Shown here one piece after another: positions 21,477 through 31,449 of a DNA stretch of 64,000 nt; the first letter of the stretch is position 1, and each line of letters begins with the position of its first letter. The stretch spans positions 396,737-460,736 of the forward strand of contig JAJAGP010000340.1 in NCBI GenBank assembly GCA_025084515.1, given 5' to 3'. The notes beneath the pieces are model-generated. The model did not search any database, had not been told where the DNA came from, and saw only the letters and a list, made by a program, of their open reading frames with translations. The position numbers and the translations under genes were made by a program. The stretch is from Ancistrus triradiatus. Its lineage: Eukaryota; Chordata; Actinopteri; Siluriformes; Loricariidae.

Positions 21477-22466
21477 TGTATAACTTCCTCCTGCTTTTGA
21501 CCCTTTAACTTAATAAGCATTCAAAAGGCATTTTATGTGTGTGCACCTTAAAGCAGACATCACGCCTTTACTTCTACATTACAAAAGTGTTTGAGAGTGT
21601 ATTATTTTCCAACATGTTTGAGACACTGAGATACACCAAATATGCAGATTATACTTGTACTCTCAGGTAAATCAATACTAATATTTAATCAAACCTGCAG
21701 CTGCAATATTAGCTTCCAAACACAATAATAATATATAAGAGAAGATCTCAGGCCTGTCACGTGAATGGACAATTTCATGTGAGAGACAAAAAGGTAGCAT
21801 TATAAAAGCACCTTTCCATGTCGTGTCAGGCATGTGGGCTGACTGCCCTGCCAGCACCGAATTCTGAAAAGCTGCCATCAAATAGGTGTAATTATCCTTA
21901 ATCAACAGTCAGCAGCCGACTGACTGAAAAGAGCACTTACAGGCTGCTTTGTGGATCAGGGTCTGGAGGTGTTACATAGAAACAGACATGAGAAAACACA
22001 AAAAGTGAGAGAAAATGGCAAAGACAATGCAGAAGAAAAAAAGTGGGAGCAACATAAAGGGGTCAGTAATTGCGAATGACATTAAAAACTGAAATGAGAG
22101 CGAAGACAAAAGAGCAAGGATAAAGATGCACAGAAACACAGAGGCTTAAGAGAAGCAGATATACTAATAAGCTGATAAACTGGTGCAGTGCGAAGCTGAA
22201 TATTAACGTGGGCCTCAGTAATCCATCTGTGAAGATCCAATCTGTTTCGCATCCCTGTCGCGGAGGGACCTAACGCAAATACCTCCAGCTTTACAGCCTC
22301 TTACTGGTTCCTCATAATTGAAACAGATGACACGGACACTGTTTGGCTCATAATGTCAGAAGAGCTTGTTAGAAAGAAAAGGTGGGACCTGATGAGGCTG
22401 TTTGTAGTTTCTATATGTGTAAAAACAAAACCATAAGGAAATTTGCCTCTTTCTTTGCTAAATAAT
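21477..22466. other. Unique spacer with possible conserved non-coding patches
   Basis: Two GC-balanced patches stand out, 21700-21960 (with GGTGTAATTATCCTTAATCA) and 22140-22380 (with TGTCGCGGAGGGACC). Both lack repeats and have homeodomain-type TAAT cores, which would fit enhancers of a developmental gene, but this is inference. The 75-codon minus frame at 21678-21905 lies across the first patch and has no known domain. Confidence 0.35.
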
Positions 22467-22825
22467 TCACCTATGAAAATGATTATTAGTGTATGATAGT
22501 AGTATAGACAGATAGATAAGTACCTATGAGCATGTCATAATAAAGCTATATAAAGAAATAATTAATGCATTTGTGCTAAAATTGTCCTTAAAAGAATAGT
22601 ATCAATAAAGAGAAATTGGTGAGCTGGCAGCTGGCTACAGGAAAAGAGTAAGAGAGGAGCTATGTGGGATGATCCAGTCCAAAAGTGCCTAGGAAGGGAA
22701 GATCATCCTGCACAGCTCCTCTCTTACTCTTTTCTCTTCTCACAGCCAGCTGCTGCCTCTTAATGACAGCCGACTTCCTGTCTCGATTAGTGCTTGTGAT
22801 TCCTTATTAGGCCTTGTCCGTATAT
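22467..22825 (+). repeat. Hairpin-forming duplicated unit, copy 2
   Basis: Same layout as copy 1. Here the outer stem is better kept: GCAGCTGGCTACAGGAAAAG (from 22627) pairs with the region at 22726-22755 ending GCCAGCTGCTGCC, and AAGAGTAAGAGAGGAGCTAT pairs with GCTCCTCTCTTACTCTTTTC. Total fold is about 125 nt with a loop of about 25 nt. Differences between the two copies are partly wobble-compatible. Confidence 0.8.
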
Positions 22826-22835
22826 CACCTGTATG

Positions 22836-23680
22836 TGTTATGGTTCACCATATTTTTAACACTGGCGAACCCAGTAAACTAATAATTATTAATGTTTTTT
22901 AAGACCCAATATGCAGTTAGCTCTAACGGAGGAGTGTGTAAAATGCCCTCCACGCGATCACTAATCAGGATCACCGTGGAGGGGCAGCTAGGATTCAAAC
23001 ACGGGATGCTGATGCACTGGCTGAGACGCTTAGTACAGTGTGCCATGCTGAGAATGACGTAACCCACTGCTCAGCGTCCTATGACCGTGTGGAGGGGCGG
23101 AGCGTGCGCACCAGCGAGGCGTCAAGGAATGAAAGAGCTTTAAGAGCGCTAATGGCAGGGGCAAGCAAGAGTGAAATGCCGAGTGGCTCTGGAAGACGCA
23201 GGATACCGAATCGTGTCTCCTACTTGGAAAAAAGAATGAGTGCGCTACTCGCGAGAATGCGCAGGTGCAGTACGGCACGCAGCGCCAGAGAGCGAGTAAC
23301 GCGGAAGCGATTGCATCACGGCGATTGCTTACAGTGAGGATACGGGAGTAAAGGGCCGTGGGGAAATCTTTTATTCCTACATTAGCGTCTAAAGTCTACC
23401 TTATCTCAGACCTTCCGAATTCCTAGGCCGCCGATCGCCTTAAGCGAGATCGGTCTACCGCTTTGTTGTAATGGGGCCAAAAATAACAAGAGAATACCCC
23501 CTAACAAACCTACCATCGCGTTAAGGCAGCAAGTAGATCGTGTCATGCAGCGACACCTGCCAAGCTCAGGACTAGTCTTAAATACCTGAGGTGACAGATT
23601 CTGCATATTAACACAATCACGCAGATGCACATGCGAGATTGCGGTTACTGTCAGGGTCGAAGAAGGTATGACCTCTAACA
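22836..23680 (-). mobile_element. Gypsy-like LTR (3' LTR), related to the LTR at 42152
   Basis: The unit begins TG and ends CA in both senses. On the minus strand it starts TGTTAGAGGTCATACC directly after a run of G (the polypurine tract, 23684-23693 in plus sense), has a TATTTAAG box at 23577-23585 and AATAAA at 23369-23374, and ends GGTGAACCATAACA at 22836. The 3' end matches the 3' end at 43050 (GAGCTAACTGCA, then GGGTC, then ATGG-GA-CCATAACA). CpG content is high compared with the surroundings. Only one LTR is present. Confidence 0.75.
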
Positions 23681-23783
23681 GTACCCCCCCCCAAAGGGGC
23701 AGCGTCCTGATGCACCTAAGCACATCCAATACCCCCTCTGGCCTGTCAGACACGCTCGGGGTTGAGCATCTGCTGGACTGGGA

Positions 23784-23950
23784 GGCCCCGGTAGGCAGGA
23801 GTAGCCTTCAAATAGGGGCTGAATGGGAGGGCAGAGGACGACAAGTCCAGAACAGGACTCAGATCAGGCTCGAGGCCAGGACCAGCCCCAAGCGGTTGGA
23901 GGCCCCGGTAGCCCGGAATAGCCTTCAAAAAGGGGCTGAACGGGAAGGTG
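23784..23950. repeat. Two 111-bp spaced repeats
   Basis: GGAGGCCCCGGTAGGCAGGA at about 23791 and GGAGGCCCCGGTAGCCCGGA at about 23902 start near-identical 50-bp blocks (…TAGCCTTCAAA-AGGGGCTGAA…). Confidence 0.75.
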
Positions 23951-24159
23951 GGCCAACATGAGCCAGGTACGGGGCTCGGTTTGGGCCTAGTCACGAGTGG
24001 CTCAGGGGTGCGGCTAGACCCAATAAGGGCCAGGAAAAAGATTGGCGCAAGCCTAGCTAGGCAAATGGGTGATAGGAACCTTAGTACTGAGGTCAATAAA
24101 GACGGCCACGTTGCGGGGATTGGTGCTAAAGACCCAAGCGCAGGGTTCGGCTCTAATGA

Positions 24160-24345
24160 CCGGTGCACAGAGAGCTCAGGTATGGAGCTAATGGGCGCAG
24201 CAAGCTCAGGTACGGAGTTGAGCAGCACTAGCTACAGCCTACGTGCTCAGGTACGGTGCTAATGGGCAAGGCGAGCTGAGGTACGGAGCTGGGTGGTGCT
24301 AGCTGCTCAAGTACGGAGCTTACGTGCTCAGGTACAGCACTAATC
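24160..24345. repeat. Degenerate GCTCAGGTACGGAGCT tandem repeats
   Basis: At least seven imperfect occurrences of GCTCAGGTACGGAGCT or GAGGTACGGAGCT, spaced 25-50 bp, mixed with GCACTAGCTAC-type words. It belongs to the 3' untranslated region of the LTR element. Confidence 0.7.
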
Positions 24346-24502
24346 CTGATCAGATGCCCATTGCACCTCAAGTGGTTCCTCTAAACGCATAGTAGCAACC
24401 ACTCCTACTCTGAGCTCCTCCCGGATCACAGGACAGAATGGCTTTCCTCAGCAACCCCGCGACCCCATACTCCCAGGGCACCTCTGACAGTATGTTTTTT
24501 TA

Positions 24503-24617
24503 GAACACTGTCATATGCCTTCTCCAAATCCACAAAGCACATGTAGAGTGGAGTAACAAACTCCCATGACCCCTCAACCTTCTGCAAGAGGGTGAACAGT
24601 TCATCTGCTGTTCCATG
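24503..24617 (-). pseudogene. Non-LTR reverse transcriptase fragment
   Basis: Read leftwards on the minus strand the frame gives L-Y-M-C-F-V-D-L-E-K-A-Y-D-S-V, the conserved RT motif with the first catalytic aspartate (F-V-D). Only about 115 bp remain. The motif form fits fish RTE/Jockey-type LINEs, but the clade cannot be settled from so little. Confidence 0.7.
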
Positions 24618-24974
24618 CTAGGATAGTCTTATGTTACCTCACATTTGCTTAACCCATCTCTAGTTTAGCTTGTTAGCTACTAGCACTAGGCCAGTTGTGT
24701 TATCATTTGTCCCCTGCCTTTATTAAGATTGTGTGTTAGCTTCCTGCTCTCTCCTTTTTGTAATTCCTGGATACCTAGTTCAGTAGTTGTTTCTAGTCTA
24801 TCCTTGTCCTCCATATGTTATTGCCATCCCTTTAATCATTTAAGATTTGACAGCAGACATTGGTTTTGAAGGCTTCCTTTGGTTTCTTCCAAACTTAAAT
24901 CTGTTGTTTGTCTTTGGCCAAAATTTGGTGTGGTAAAGGTGTTGTTTTATTGTGCTCACTAGACACCCTTAACC

Positions 24975-24977
<3 letters not shown>
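24618..24977. other. Unassigned stretch
   Basis: T-rich sequence with GTTAGCTACTAGC and GTTAGCTTCCTGC words; it may be a decayed LTR piece, but no boundaries are visible. Confidence 0.25.
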
Positions 24978-25026
<49 letters not shown>

Positions 25027-25110
25027 AGTTGGCCTTTATACATCCTCTGTGGTACAACTGACATTTCACCAGCATTCTGTCTCACTCACTCACTCACTCA
25101 CTCACTCACT
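24978..25110. repeat. (CT)23 and (CACT)n microsatellites
   Basis: A CT tract runs 24978-25023 and a CACT tract 25081-25110. A 72-codon frame across them is an artefact of the repeats. Confidence 0.95.
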
Positions 25111-25250
25111 TACTGCTGAACACTAAGTGAAGACACTGAGTGTGTGTATCTGTGTGTTTGTGTAAGAAGGGGTAAATGGAGCAAAAATCAAAAATCTTTC
25201 CCTCCACCCATTGTTTACTGAAGGATTGGGGGATCAGTAAATTTGTCATT

Positions 25251-25251
<1 letters not shown>

Positions 25252-25284
<33 letters not shown>

Positions 25285-25288
25285 AGAG
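25252..25288. repeat. (CA)15 (GA)4 microsatellite
   Basis: Pure CA from 25252 to 25281 followed by GAGAGAG. Downstream words (CATATTCTTTGTAAGAAA, CCTCAGTACCC) weakly recall the CA-bracketed MITE, but the match is too poor to call. Confidence 0.9.
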
Positions 25289-25780
25289 CCTACATATTCT
25301 TTGTAAGAAATATTACTATTGACATATTGATGAATCGTGCTTTGTCCTTAACCTCAGTACCCTAAAATGCTGCACTTATTTTTCATAAGCACCAGCCAAT
25401 TGTCCCTGACTACTCCCTAAGGAGGAATAAAAACCACACCTTCTATCCTTTTTTTGCACTTCATCTTCTCCATTCCTTTCAAAGACATACATTTTTCAAT
25501 TCTCAGTCCTGATTTTCTGTGCCAGTACAATCTGTATGCTAAAACACATTTCAAAGTTCAGTGTAGAATAGAAAAATTCTCATTTTGGGCCACACACTCT
25601 ACCATACACACCCATCCAGTCATGTGCTGTTGGAAGAGGAAATAAGGAAAATCATCTTATTTGTGTATTTATAGTCACTCTTCAGCATCAATGGCCATTC
25701 AATGACAGACGCAAGGTTACATCAACACTCAAGGTTATATCAAAGCTAGTCTCATATATATCCTCAGATTGAGACCAACT
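25289..25780. other. Unassigned stretch
   Basis: Unique AT-rich DNA, nothing identifiable. Confidence 0.3.
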
Positions 25781-25975
25781 TAGCGTAATCAGTTAACCTA
25801 ATGCCTGTCTTTGGACTGTGGGAGGAAAACAAAGTACCCAGAGTAAACCAACACGGACACAAGGAAGACATGCAGACTCCACACAGAAAAGACCCAAGTT
25901 GCACCACCTGGGATCAAACTCAGGACCTTCTCGCTGTGAAGTAACAGGGCTAGCCACTGAGCCACTGTCAACCCC
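25781..25975 (-). mobile_element. DANA-like tRNA-derived SINE, 5' half
   Basis: On the minus strand: GGTTGACAGTGGCTCAGTGG (A-box region), CACAGCGAGAAGGTCCTGAG, B-box-like GAGTTTGATCCC, then GTGTGGAGTCTGCATGTC and TCCCACAGTCCAAAGACA. The 3' half is missing after the CAGTCCAAAGACA block. Confidence 0.85.
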
Positions 25976-26497
25976 AGAAAACAATCATACAGCACTGTGG
26001 AGGAAAATTGCAAACTCTGTACAGAGTCTGGATGGGACTCATGTTTAGCGGATCTCTGAAGATGTGAGTGGGGGACAGCACTTGCACACCATGCTACCTA
26101 TCGCAAAGCTCAACAAGGAAGAATCAGACCCAAAAAATTCATTCAGTTTAATAAACATATGATGAAAGAGAAAGAGGGGCAAAACGGTGGGTTTTGTAAT
26201 GGCAAAAGGCTGTGCCTAGACAGTTAGAGAGAATCAATACATTTTCCACTGGAAATCATGGTCAATAAATGTGCCCTTGACACGATGACCTGAATCCCCC
26301 AAATTTTTTTTTTTCCAACTTATTTGAAGGGTTTTTTTTTTTGGTGAGTATGTGACACTTCATCCAGAGTGAATAGCTTGTAAAAATAAACTGAAAGCTT
26401 AATGACAATAAGTGACGTAGTGGGGTGCGGGCAGTTTTAAACGTTTCATTATTTCCATATCCGAGATTCTCATTTCACAACAAGATTTTACCATGTG
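25976..26497. other. Unassigned stretch
   Basis: Unique; poly(T)/poly(A) tracts near 26300-26340. A mixed-composition patch at 26200-26290 may be conserved DNA. Confidence 0.3.
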
Positions 26498-26850
26498 TTC
26501 ATTCATTCATTCATTTTTCTTATCCACTTATTCTTGGTCGGGAAGAGGAAGCTGGCCTGATGAAGTAACAACCGAGAGACGCCCCCCCCCACCGAAGAGG
26601 AGGAGACGCCCCCAATCATCGTCGGGGCAAATTTACACTCTTATTTGGATCTCCAATTAATTAAGATGCAGTCTTTGAATGTGGCGGGAGGGAAACTTAG
26701 AGTACCCAGAGTAGTAAACTCCATGCAGACATGGGGAGGACATGCAGACTCACACCGAGAAAGAAACACAGGTAAACTCCCACCTAGGATCAAAACCCAG
26801 GACCTTCTTGCTGTGACTTGATGGTTGCTACCCACCGAGCCACCATGCTG
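26498..26850 (-). mobile_element. DANA-like tRNA-derived SINE, near full length
   Basis: On the minus strand it starts CATGGTGGCTCGGTGGGTAG, has CACAGCAAGAAGGTCCTGGG, a B-box-like GGTTTTGATCC, GAGTCTGCATGTCCTCCCCA and ends in AAATGAATGAATGAATGAAC. The middle carries a locally duplicated GGGGGCGTCTC word (26581-26612). Confidence 0.88.
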
Positions 26851-27130
26851 TTATATTTGACTTTCTTATTTGAACTTATTACTCTTAAGGGCCGTGTGTG
26901 TCTCTGGATTTTCATTGTCTCCTGAGGTTGATCATTTTGGGCTCTGTAATAAAAGTAATCTGTATGTTTCATTTTATTCATTGAATTATTGGACCTGATT
27001 ATGGTCATGATGTGCATTACATGTAAAAGGAATGAGCAATTTAGATTTCCCTTCATTTTGTCAGTGAACAGTAAGGGTTTACAGACTAGCAAGCTTTATT
27101 ACACTACAATATATAACCAAATGTATGTGA

Positions 27131-27732
27131 ACCAGAGATGCTCACAACTCATTTTTTGCAAGTCAAAGTCCAGTCTCGAGTCTCATAATTAAAATGCAGG
27201 AATGCCACCCGGTCTGCCCATAACACTGCATTATAATTTCGTATGAATTCAAAGCATGTACTGCGCTGTCCCCTATTTGCATACACTACAGTATCAAAAC
27301 AGATCGGTTGTATGATCACTTTTAAAAGGCTATTGCAATTAAATGTGAAAAAACATACAATGAAAGCTTTGTTTCAAATTAACAACTTAGACTTACTCTA
27401 GTAAGATTAGTTTGCTAATGCTCCTCATTTATTCTAAGCAACCATTTTTAAAATACTGTAACATGTCATTTTGCATCTCTAAAGATGTTGAACAAAACCA
27501 ACTGGCCAACAAAAAACAAAATGAAAGTAATAACATTGCCTATAATGAACTGGCCAAGTAATTTGATCAATGATAGCCCACTAGGCTGTTGACTGGCCAT
27601 CTCAATTACTGTATGGAAAAAAAAAAACGTGTCCCTTGTCCTCCTTGTCTCATCATCAGTTCTGGTGGGAGTGAATCTGGCAACCGAGTTAGACTCAGAG
27701 CAAAGCGTACACGAGTGGTTGGTATGTGTGTG

Positions 27733-27763
<31 letters not shown>

Positions 27764-27985
27764 TTCGGGGGGACTTGCCAACTGTGGTTATATGCGACTG
27801 TGGCAAGTAAGGGAACTGAATCCAGCTCACCAAATGGAAATGAATGAAATACATTAAGAGTAAAAAAAAAATTACCTGAAATAAAAATTGTTAACAAGTT
27901 CATCTTAAGTCTCAAGTCATTTTAGTGCAAGTCTTGAGTCTCAAGTAACTTAAATCTCAGACTCTAGTCCCTATCTCTGATATGG
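27131..27985. mobile_element. Non-autonomous DNA transposon with CTCAAGTC-rich ends
   Basis: Left end ACCAGAGATG with GCAAGTCAAAGTCCAGTCTC and right end (inverted) GAGTCTCAAGTAACTTAAATC with CTATCTCTGAT form imperfect inverted repeats of about 60 bp. The interior is AT-rich and contains a TG microsatellite. Frames inside (up to 149 codons) pass through the microsatellite and carry no transposase signature. Confidence 0.5.
27724..27763. repeat. (TG)n microsatellite
   Basis: TG tract interrupted once by CG. Confidence 0.95.
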
Positions 27986-29059
27986 ACACCCAAAACACAT
28001 ATCTCCCCAACCAAAATGGCTGATATAATAGTATACACTAATTACAATGGGTGTTCACAACCTTTTGGCCATTTAGTGCATTGTGTGTTTAAACCAAGCC
28101 ATCCTGCCATTAAACATTTTAAATTTATGCAGTGGAATCTATTCAGAATGAAGTTCAGGAACTGCTACAATGTCCATCACAACTCGGTTTCCTCGTAAAG
28201 ATCTACTGGGGCCCAGGTCAGAGTTACAGCCAGGGAAGGCACGTTAAACCATCAAGTTTATCAATAAGGTGTGAGTCAGCTGTGATGAGGTGAAATGGGC
28301 TATCGATTACTGGCAGAAGGGATATAAAAGAGCTCCTGTGGGAATAAATAAGATAGAGAGAGAAGGAGAAAAGATGAGAAAGAAAGGGCAGAGAGGGAGG
28401 TGGAGAGAGCAAAGTGCCAGAGATTTGATATGTGGTGCATTAAAGTTAATGGAGTCTGGCCTCCTAAACAGGCTGAACGTGTAAACTGTAGCCACAAGCA
28501 GGACCATTTATTCTAAACCAAACTCAGCTTCTCAAAATCTAGCCTGAATCCCAAATAACTCCCTCTTGCACCCAAACCAGATGTCCTGGATTTAACACAC
28601 CCTTGTTAGAATATTCTCACCCTTGACCATTAGAGAAATGTTAACTGCATACTTAAGGGCCATGCTGGTGCTTTATTTATAGTACATCTTCTGCAGCAGT
28701 GGAAAAATCCACAGATACTTCAGCTTGTGTTCTGTCATATTTTAATGTAGATGATGATGATGATCATAGGCATGTGGCAATAATGTAGATGAAACAAGAA
28801 CAAAATGTGAGATTAAAAAAAAGATCTTTACCAAGTATGATAGAATTTAAATTCTAGTGAATACATTCGTAATGCCATAATATATGTTTTCATATAACTG
28901 TTTTATTTATCCAGACTCAGATTTGCAGATGTTTGAAATCTGTCAGTTTTTGAAGGTATTTAGTGAACCCACAACATCTCCATTCCCAGTGGAGCTACTG
29001 ACTTATGAGACATATTTCTCTGACCTTACGATAAAGCTCATTCCACAAGATTTTAATAA
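27986..29059. other. Unassigned stretch
   Basis: Unique. A patch at 28230-28330 with ACGTTAAACCATCAAG and GGGCTATCGATTACTGG is a possible conserved element. A GA-rich stretch follows at 28350-28410. Confidence 0.3.
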
Positions 29060-30060
29060 GCACCCAGACAAACAATTAGTCATCTTGCATGTTTGAGGTG
29101 TTAGTCACTTCAGGCTCCAGCAGATTGTGTTGCATGAGGCTGATCGGGCTATAAATACCTCTGGGGTGTGCGACAGAATTCATAGATTGAGAAGAGGTGG
29201 TACAGTGCAGTGAATGTCTCTTTGGATGTGTGGAAATAGGCAAAAAGGAGTGAATGCATTTGGGCGTGCCAGCTGCCACAGCGTGAAGGTAGTAGCTGAG
29301 TTTGCAGGTGTATCTAAACGTATGGTCATGTGAGTCCACCAGCAGTGGCAAAAATCTTGGTCTACAGGAAATTCTTGGCAGAATTGTTGCCGAAAGACTA
29401 AACTGATGGACAGGGACCATCATTCATTTAGCATGATCATTCCATCAGCATGTTTCATGGCTTGTGAATACAAATTGCTTTGCTTCCAGGAAAGAATTAC
29501 TTCTAGCAGTCAATGTAGGTCCTTCACAACCAGTTTCTGAAAGAACACTCCGCAGGTAACTGCATACCATGAACATATGGAGCAAAGTGGCACGCAAGAG
29601 GCCTTTGCTCACTTCTGCTTACAAAGTTGCCTGATTACAGTGGACAAAAAGACACAAAAATTGGACTGTTCGTGATTGAAAATGTGTTATCTGGTCAGAT
29701 GAATTTTGTTTCTGACTGTATGTGAGTGATGCTAGGTGTCGTGTTCATTGAAGACCTCAGAAAGCCTTCAATGAGGACTGCATACAAGCTGTGGTTCAAG
29801 CTGAAGGAGGTTCTGTGATGTTCTATGGGTGTTTTAATTTCATGAAAATGGGTACTTTGGTTGAGGTGACAGTACTTTTGAACTACAATGCCCATACTGA
29901 GCTGCTGGACAACCATGTTTTGCCTTTTGCTCATTATCTTACAGACGAACATAACATTCCATTGCTGTATTCCGAGATGATAATTCTCGCTTTCACAGGA
30001 TTGCAAACGTGACTGATTGCCAAATCAAATCATTGGTCATTTTAAGTTGCAAATCACGGA
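29060..30060 (+). mobile_element. Tc1-like transposon relic, family D
   Basis: Begins near CAGACAAACAATTAGTC, related to the terminus at 46391, then GGGCTATAAATACCTCTGGG shared with 46491. It covers the DNA-binding region (29310-29400) and the catalytic half. The right terminus is not found. The other family D copy, 46390-46824, is internally deleted and gives the two ends. Confidence 0.75.
29320..30015 (+). pseudogene. Tc1 family D transposase pseudogene
   Basis: The remnant shows W-Q-K-S-W-S-T-G-N-S-W-Q-N-C-like text near 29345-29385, I-W-S-D-E-F at about 29690-29706 (first catalytic aspartate), then A-F-N-E-D-C-I-Q-A-V-V-Q-A-E-G-G-S-V near 29770-29820, L-N-Y-N-A-H-T-E-L-L-D-N-H-V near 29880-29922 and H-Y-L-T-D-E-H-N. 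The region of the second aspartate (expected D-D-N-S near 29980) is broken and the third catalytic block is absent. Frameshifts and stops are common. Confidence 0.75.
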
Positions 30061-30079
30061 AAGCCAATGTGACAAGAAC

Positions 30080-30325
30080 CTGGGTCAGCACAGCAGGTTA
30101 ATATGCCAGTCCACCACCCGGATTCAAGTTCTGGCGTTGACTTCCTGCTGAATCAGGCACCACACAGTCACAATTGAGAGTGGAGGCTTCATAGGTGAGA
30201 CTGTCCTGTAGCACTGCAACACCTACCCCTACCCAGCAATGCAATGGTATGGCACCCAGTTCAGGATACATGCTGATCTACACCCTGTGAATTCCAGAGA
30301 CAGGCTCTAGAGATCCCTGACACTG
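30080..30325 (+). mobile_element. Possible SINE with DANA-like 3' half
   Basis: GGTCAGCACAGCAGGTTAAT and GGATTCAAGTTCTGG could be A- and B-box regions, and TGGCACCCAGTTCAGGATAC followed by AATTCCAGAGACAGGCTC resembles the 3' half of fish SINEs (compare 47560-47640). Highly diverged. Confidence 0.4.
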
Positions 30326-30341
30326 ACCACTATAAGTGTGG

Positions 30342-30372
30342 TTGAAACAAAACAAAACAAAACAAACAAAAA
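30342..30372. repeat. (AAAAC)n tract
   Basis: AACAAAACAAAACAAAACAA simple repeat that may be the tail of the preceding SINE-like block. Confidence 0.8.
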
Positions 30373-30408
30373 CCTCAACAGGAGGTAGTTATTATAGAAA
30401 CACAATTA

Positions 30409-30687
30409 CTGATCTCTCCTTGCCACTCTTCCAAGCCTACTACAGAAAGAGAGCCACACTACAGCTCCCATAATTCTCCTCCGAACCACGTGACTCCCTC
30501 GACCAATCCAGGATCCCCTATATGCAGAGGCGAACAGGTGAGTGTCTGATTAGTACTCAGGGGATCGCGGTCTGGAAGGGAATCCTGGATTCTTCAAGGG
30601 AGTCAATTGGTCCACAGGAGGATTGTGGGAGTTGTAGTGTGGCTCACACTCAGTAGTAGACTTGGACAAGCGGGAAGGAGAGATCAG
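30409..30687. mobile_element. Foldback element (family 2)
   Basis: CTGATCTCTCCTTGCC to ACACTACAGCTCCCATAATT on the left is matched in inverse by AGGATTGTGGGAGTTGTAGT to GGAAGGAGAGATCAG on the right. Arms are about 75 bp, then a second, weaker inverted pair (CCAATCCAGGATCCCCT / GGGAATCCTGGATTC) towards the centre. No coding capacity. Confidence 0.7.
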
Positions 30688-31341
30688 AGAGCTGATTGAG
30701 CATAATAGTAAATAGTAAATTATTAATTCAAAACAAAAATAAATATTTGTAACATTAATATCCTAACTATATTTTGAAATCAATTCAAATGGTACATTGA
30801 TTTTAAAAATGTAAAACTTAATAATGCCTGTGTTCATTTAACACTACATATTACTAGGACAGAATCCGTTGCTGGAACTTGTGTCTGTTAAAAATGTATT
30901 TGGAGGAGCTAATCGTGTTTTGTCTTCCCAAAATTTCATGGAGTTAAAGTATCCTGATGCAATACGCTATTTATAATAAGCTTATGCAATAAGCTATTTA
31001 AGTAGATGTAACAAGAGCTAATGTAGCACATTACTGCCCACCTCTAATTAATGGTAAAATTAAATGGCAGCATAGGGAGAGAGCTGCTCTTTAGTAAATC
31101 AGTTAATTAATAATTTAGGTTGAAGTGCACTCTGAACGGCTGATACTTTTAACCCTTACAAAAAGGGAACCCTTCAGAGTTCTTATCCTGCAGAACATTA
31201 AGGACAGACTGTAGCTTAATAAATGTATGACTTCATTAGCAATACATTGATGAAACTTGTGAACTTGTATATTGGCAGCCATACAAACAAGAGATATTCG
31301 CAATTAAAAATACTAATCAAAACAAACAAACAAAAAAAAAA
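30688..31341. other. Unassigned stretch
   Basis: AT-rich unique DNA ending in an A-rich tract at 31330. Confidence 0.3.
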
Positions 31342-31449
31342 ACAGACAAATGGACTGACAGTGAAGTTGAGGCTTTACTGGGCCTATATGTGACAGAGGA
31401 GATACAACACAATTTTGAATATAAGCCAAATTTGCTTTGTGACCAGTGA
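31342..31449 (+). pseudogene. Possible Myb/SANT-like domain remnant
   Basis: A 35-codon frame gives D-K-W-T-D-S-E-V-E-A-L-L-G-L-Y and ends at TGA (31447-31449). The W-T-x-x-E-V-x-A-L-L pattern is that of the Myb/SANT-like DNA-binding proteins carried by Harbinger transposons and related host genes. No ATG or following coding block is clear, so it is probably a transposon remnant. Confidence 0.4.

Larger units (their letters stand above)
23681..24480 (-). mobile_element. 3' internal region of the gypsy-like element
   Basis: Lies directly upstream (minus sense) of the LTR and begins with the polypurine tract. It is a GC-rich untranslated-like region of repeats and encodes no protease, RT or integrase; overlapping frames of 97-160 codons on both strands are proline-, serine- and glycine-rich by-products of the repeats. 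The gag-pol part is missing, and a LINE fragment of another type follows after 24500. Confidence 0.6.

Noticed and set aside
23746..24228. 160-codon proline- and leucine-rich frame
   Set aside because: Overlapping frames on the other strand are equally open, as expected from the GC-rich tandem repeats of an LTR element's untranslated region.
24160..24345. Regularly spaced repeats that could suggest a CRISPR-like array
   Set aside because: Units and spacers are irregular, degenerate and in a fish LTR element; there is no cas gene and CRISPR is not expected here.
25289..25400. Fifth CA-bracketed MITE copy after the 25252 CA tract
   Set aside because: Only weak word similarity and no inverted end on the far side.
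27466..27915. 149-codon minus frame with histidine-threonine repeats and a hydrophobic C-terminus
   Set aside because: It runs through a CA/TG microsatellite inside a non-autonomous transposon and has no matching domain.
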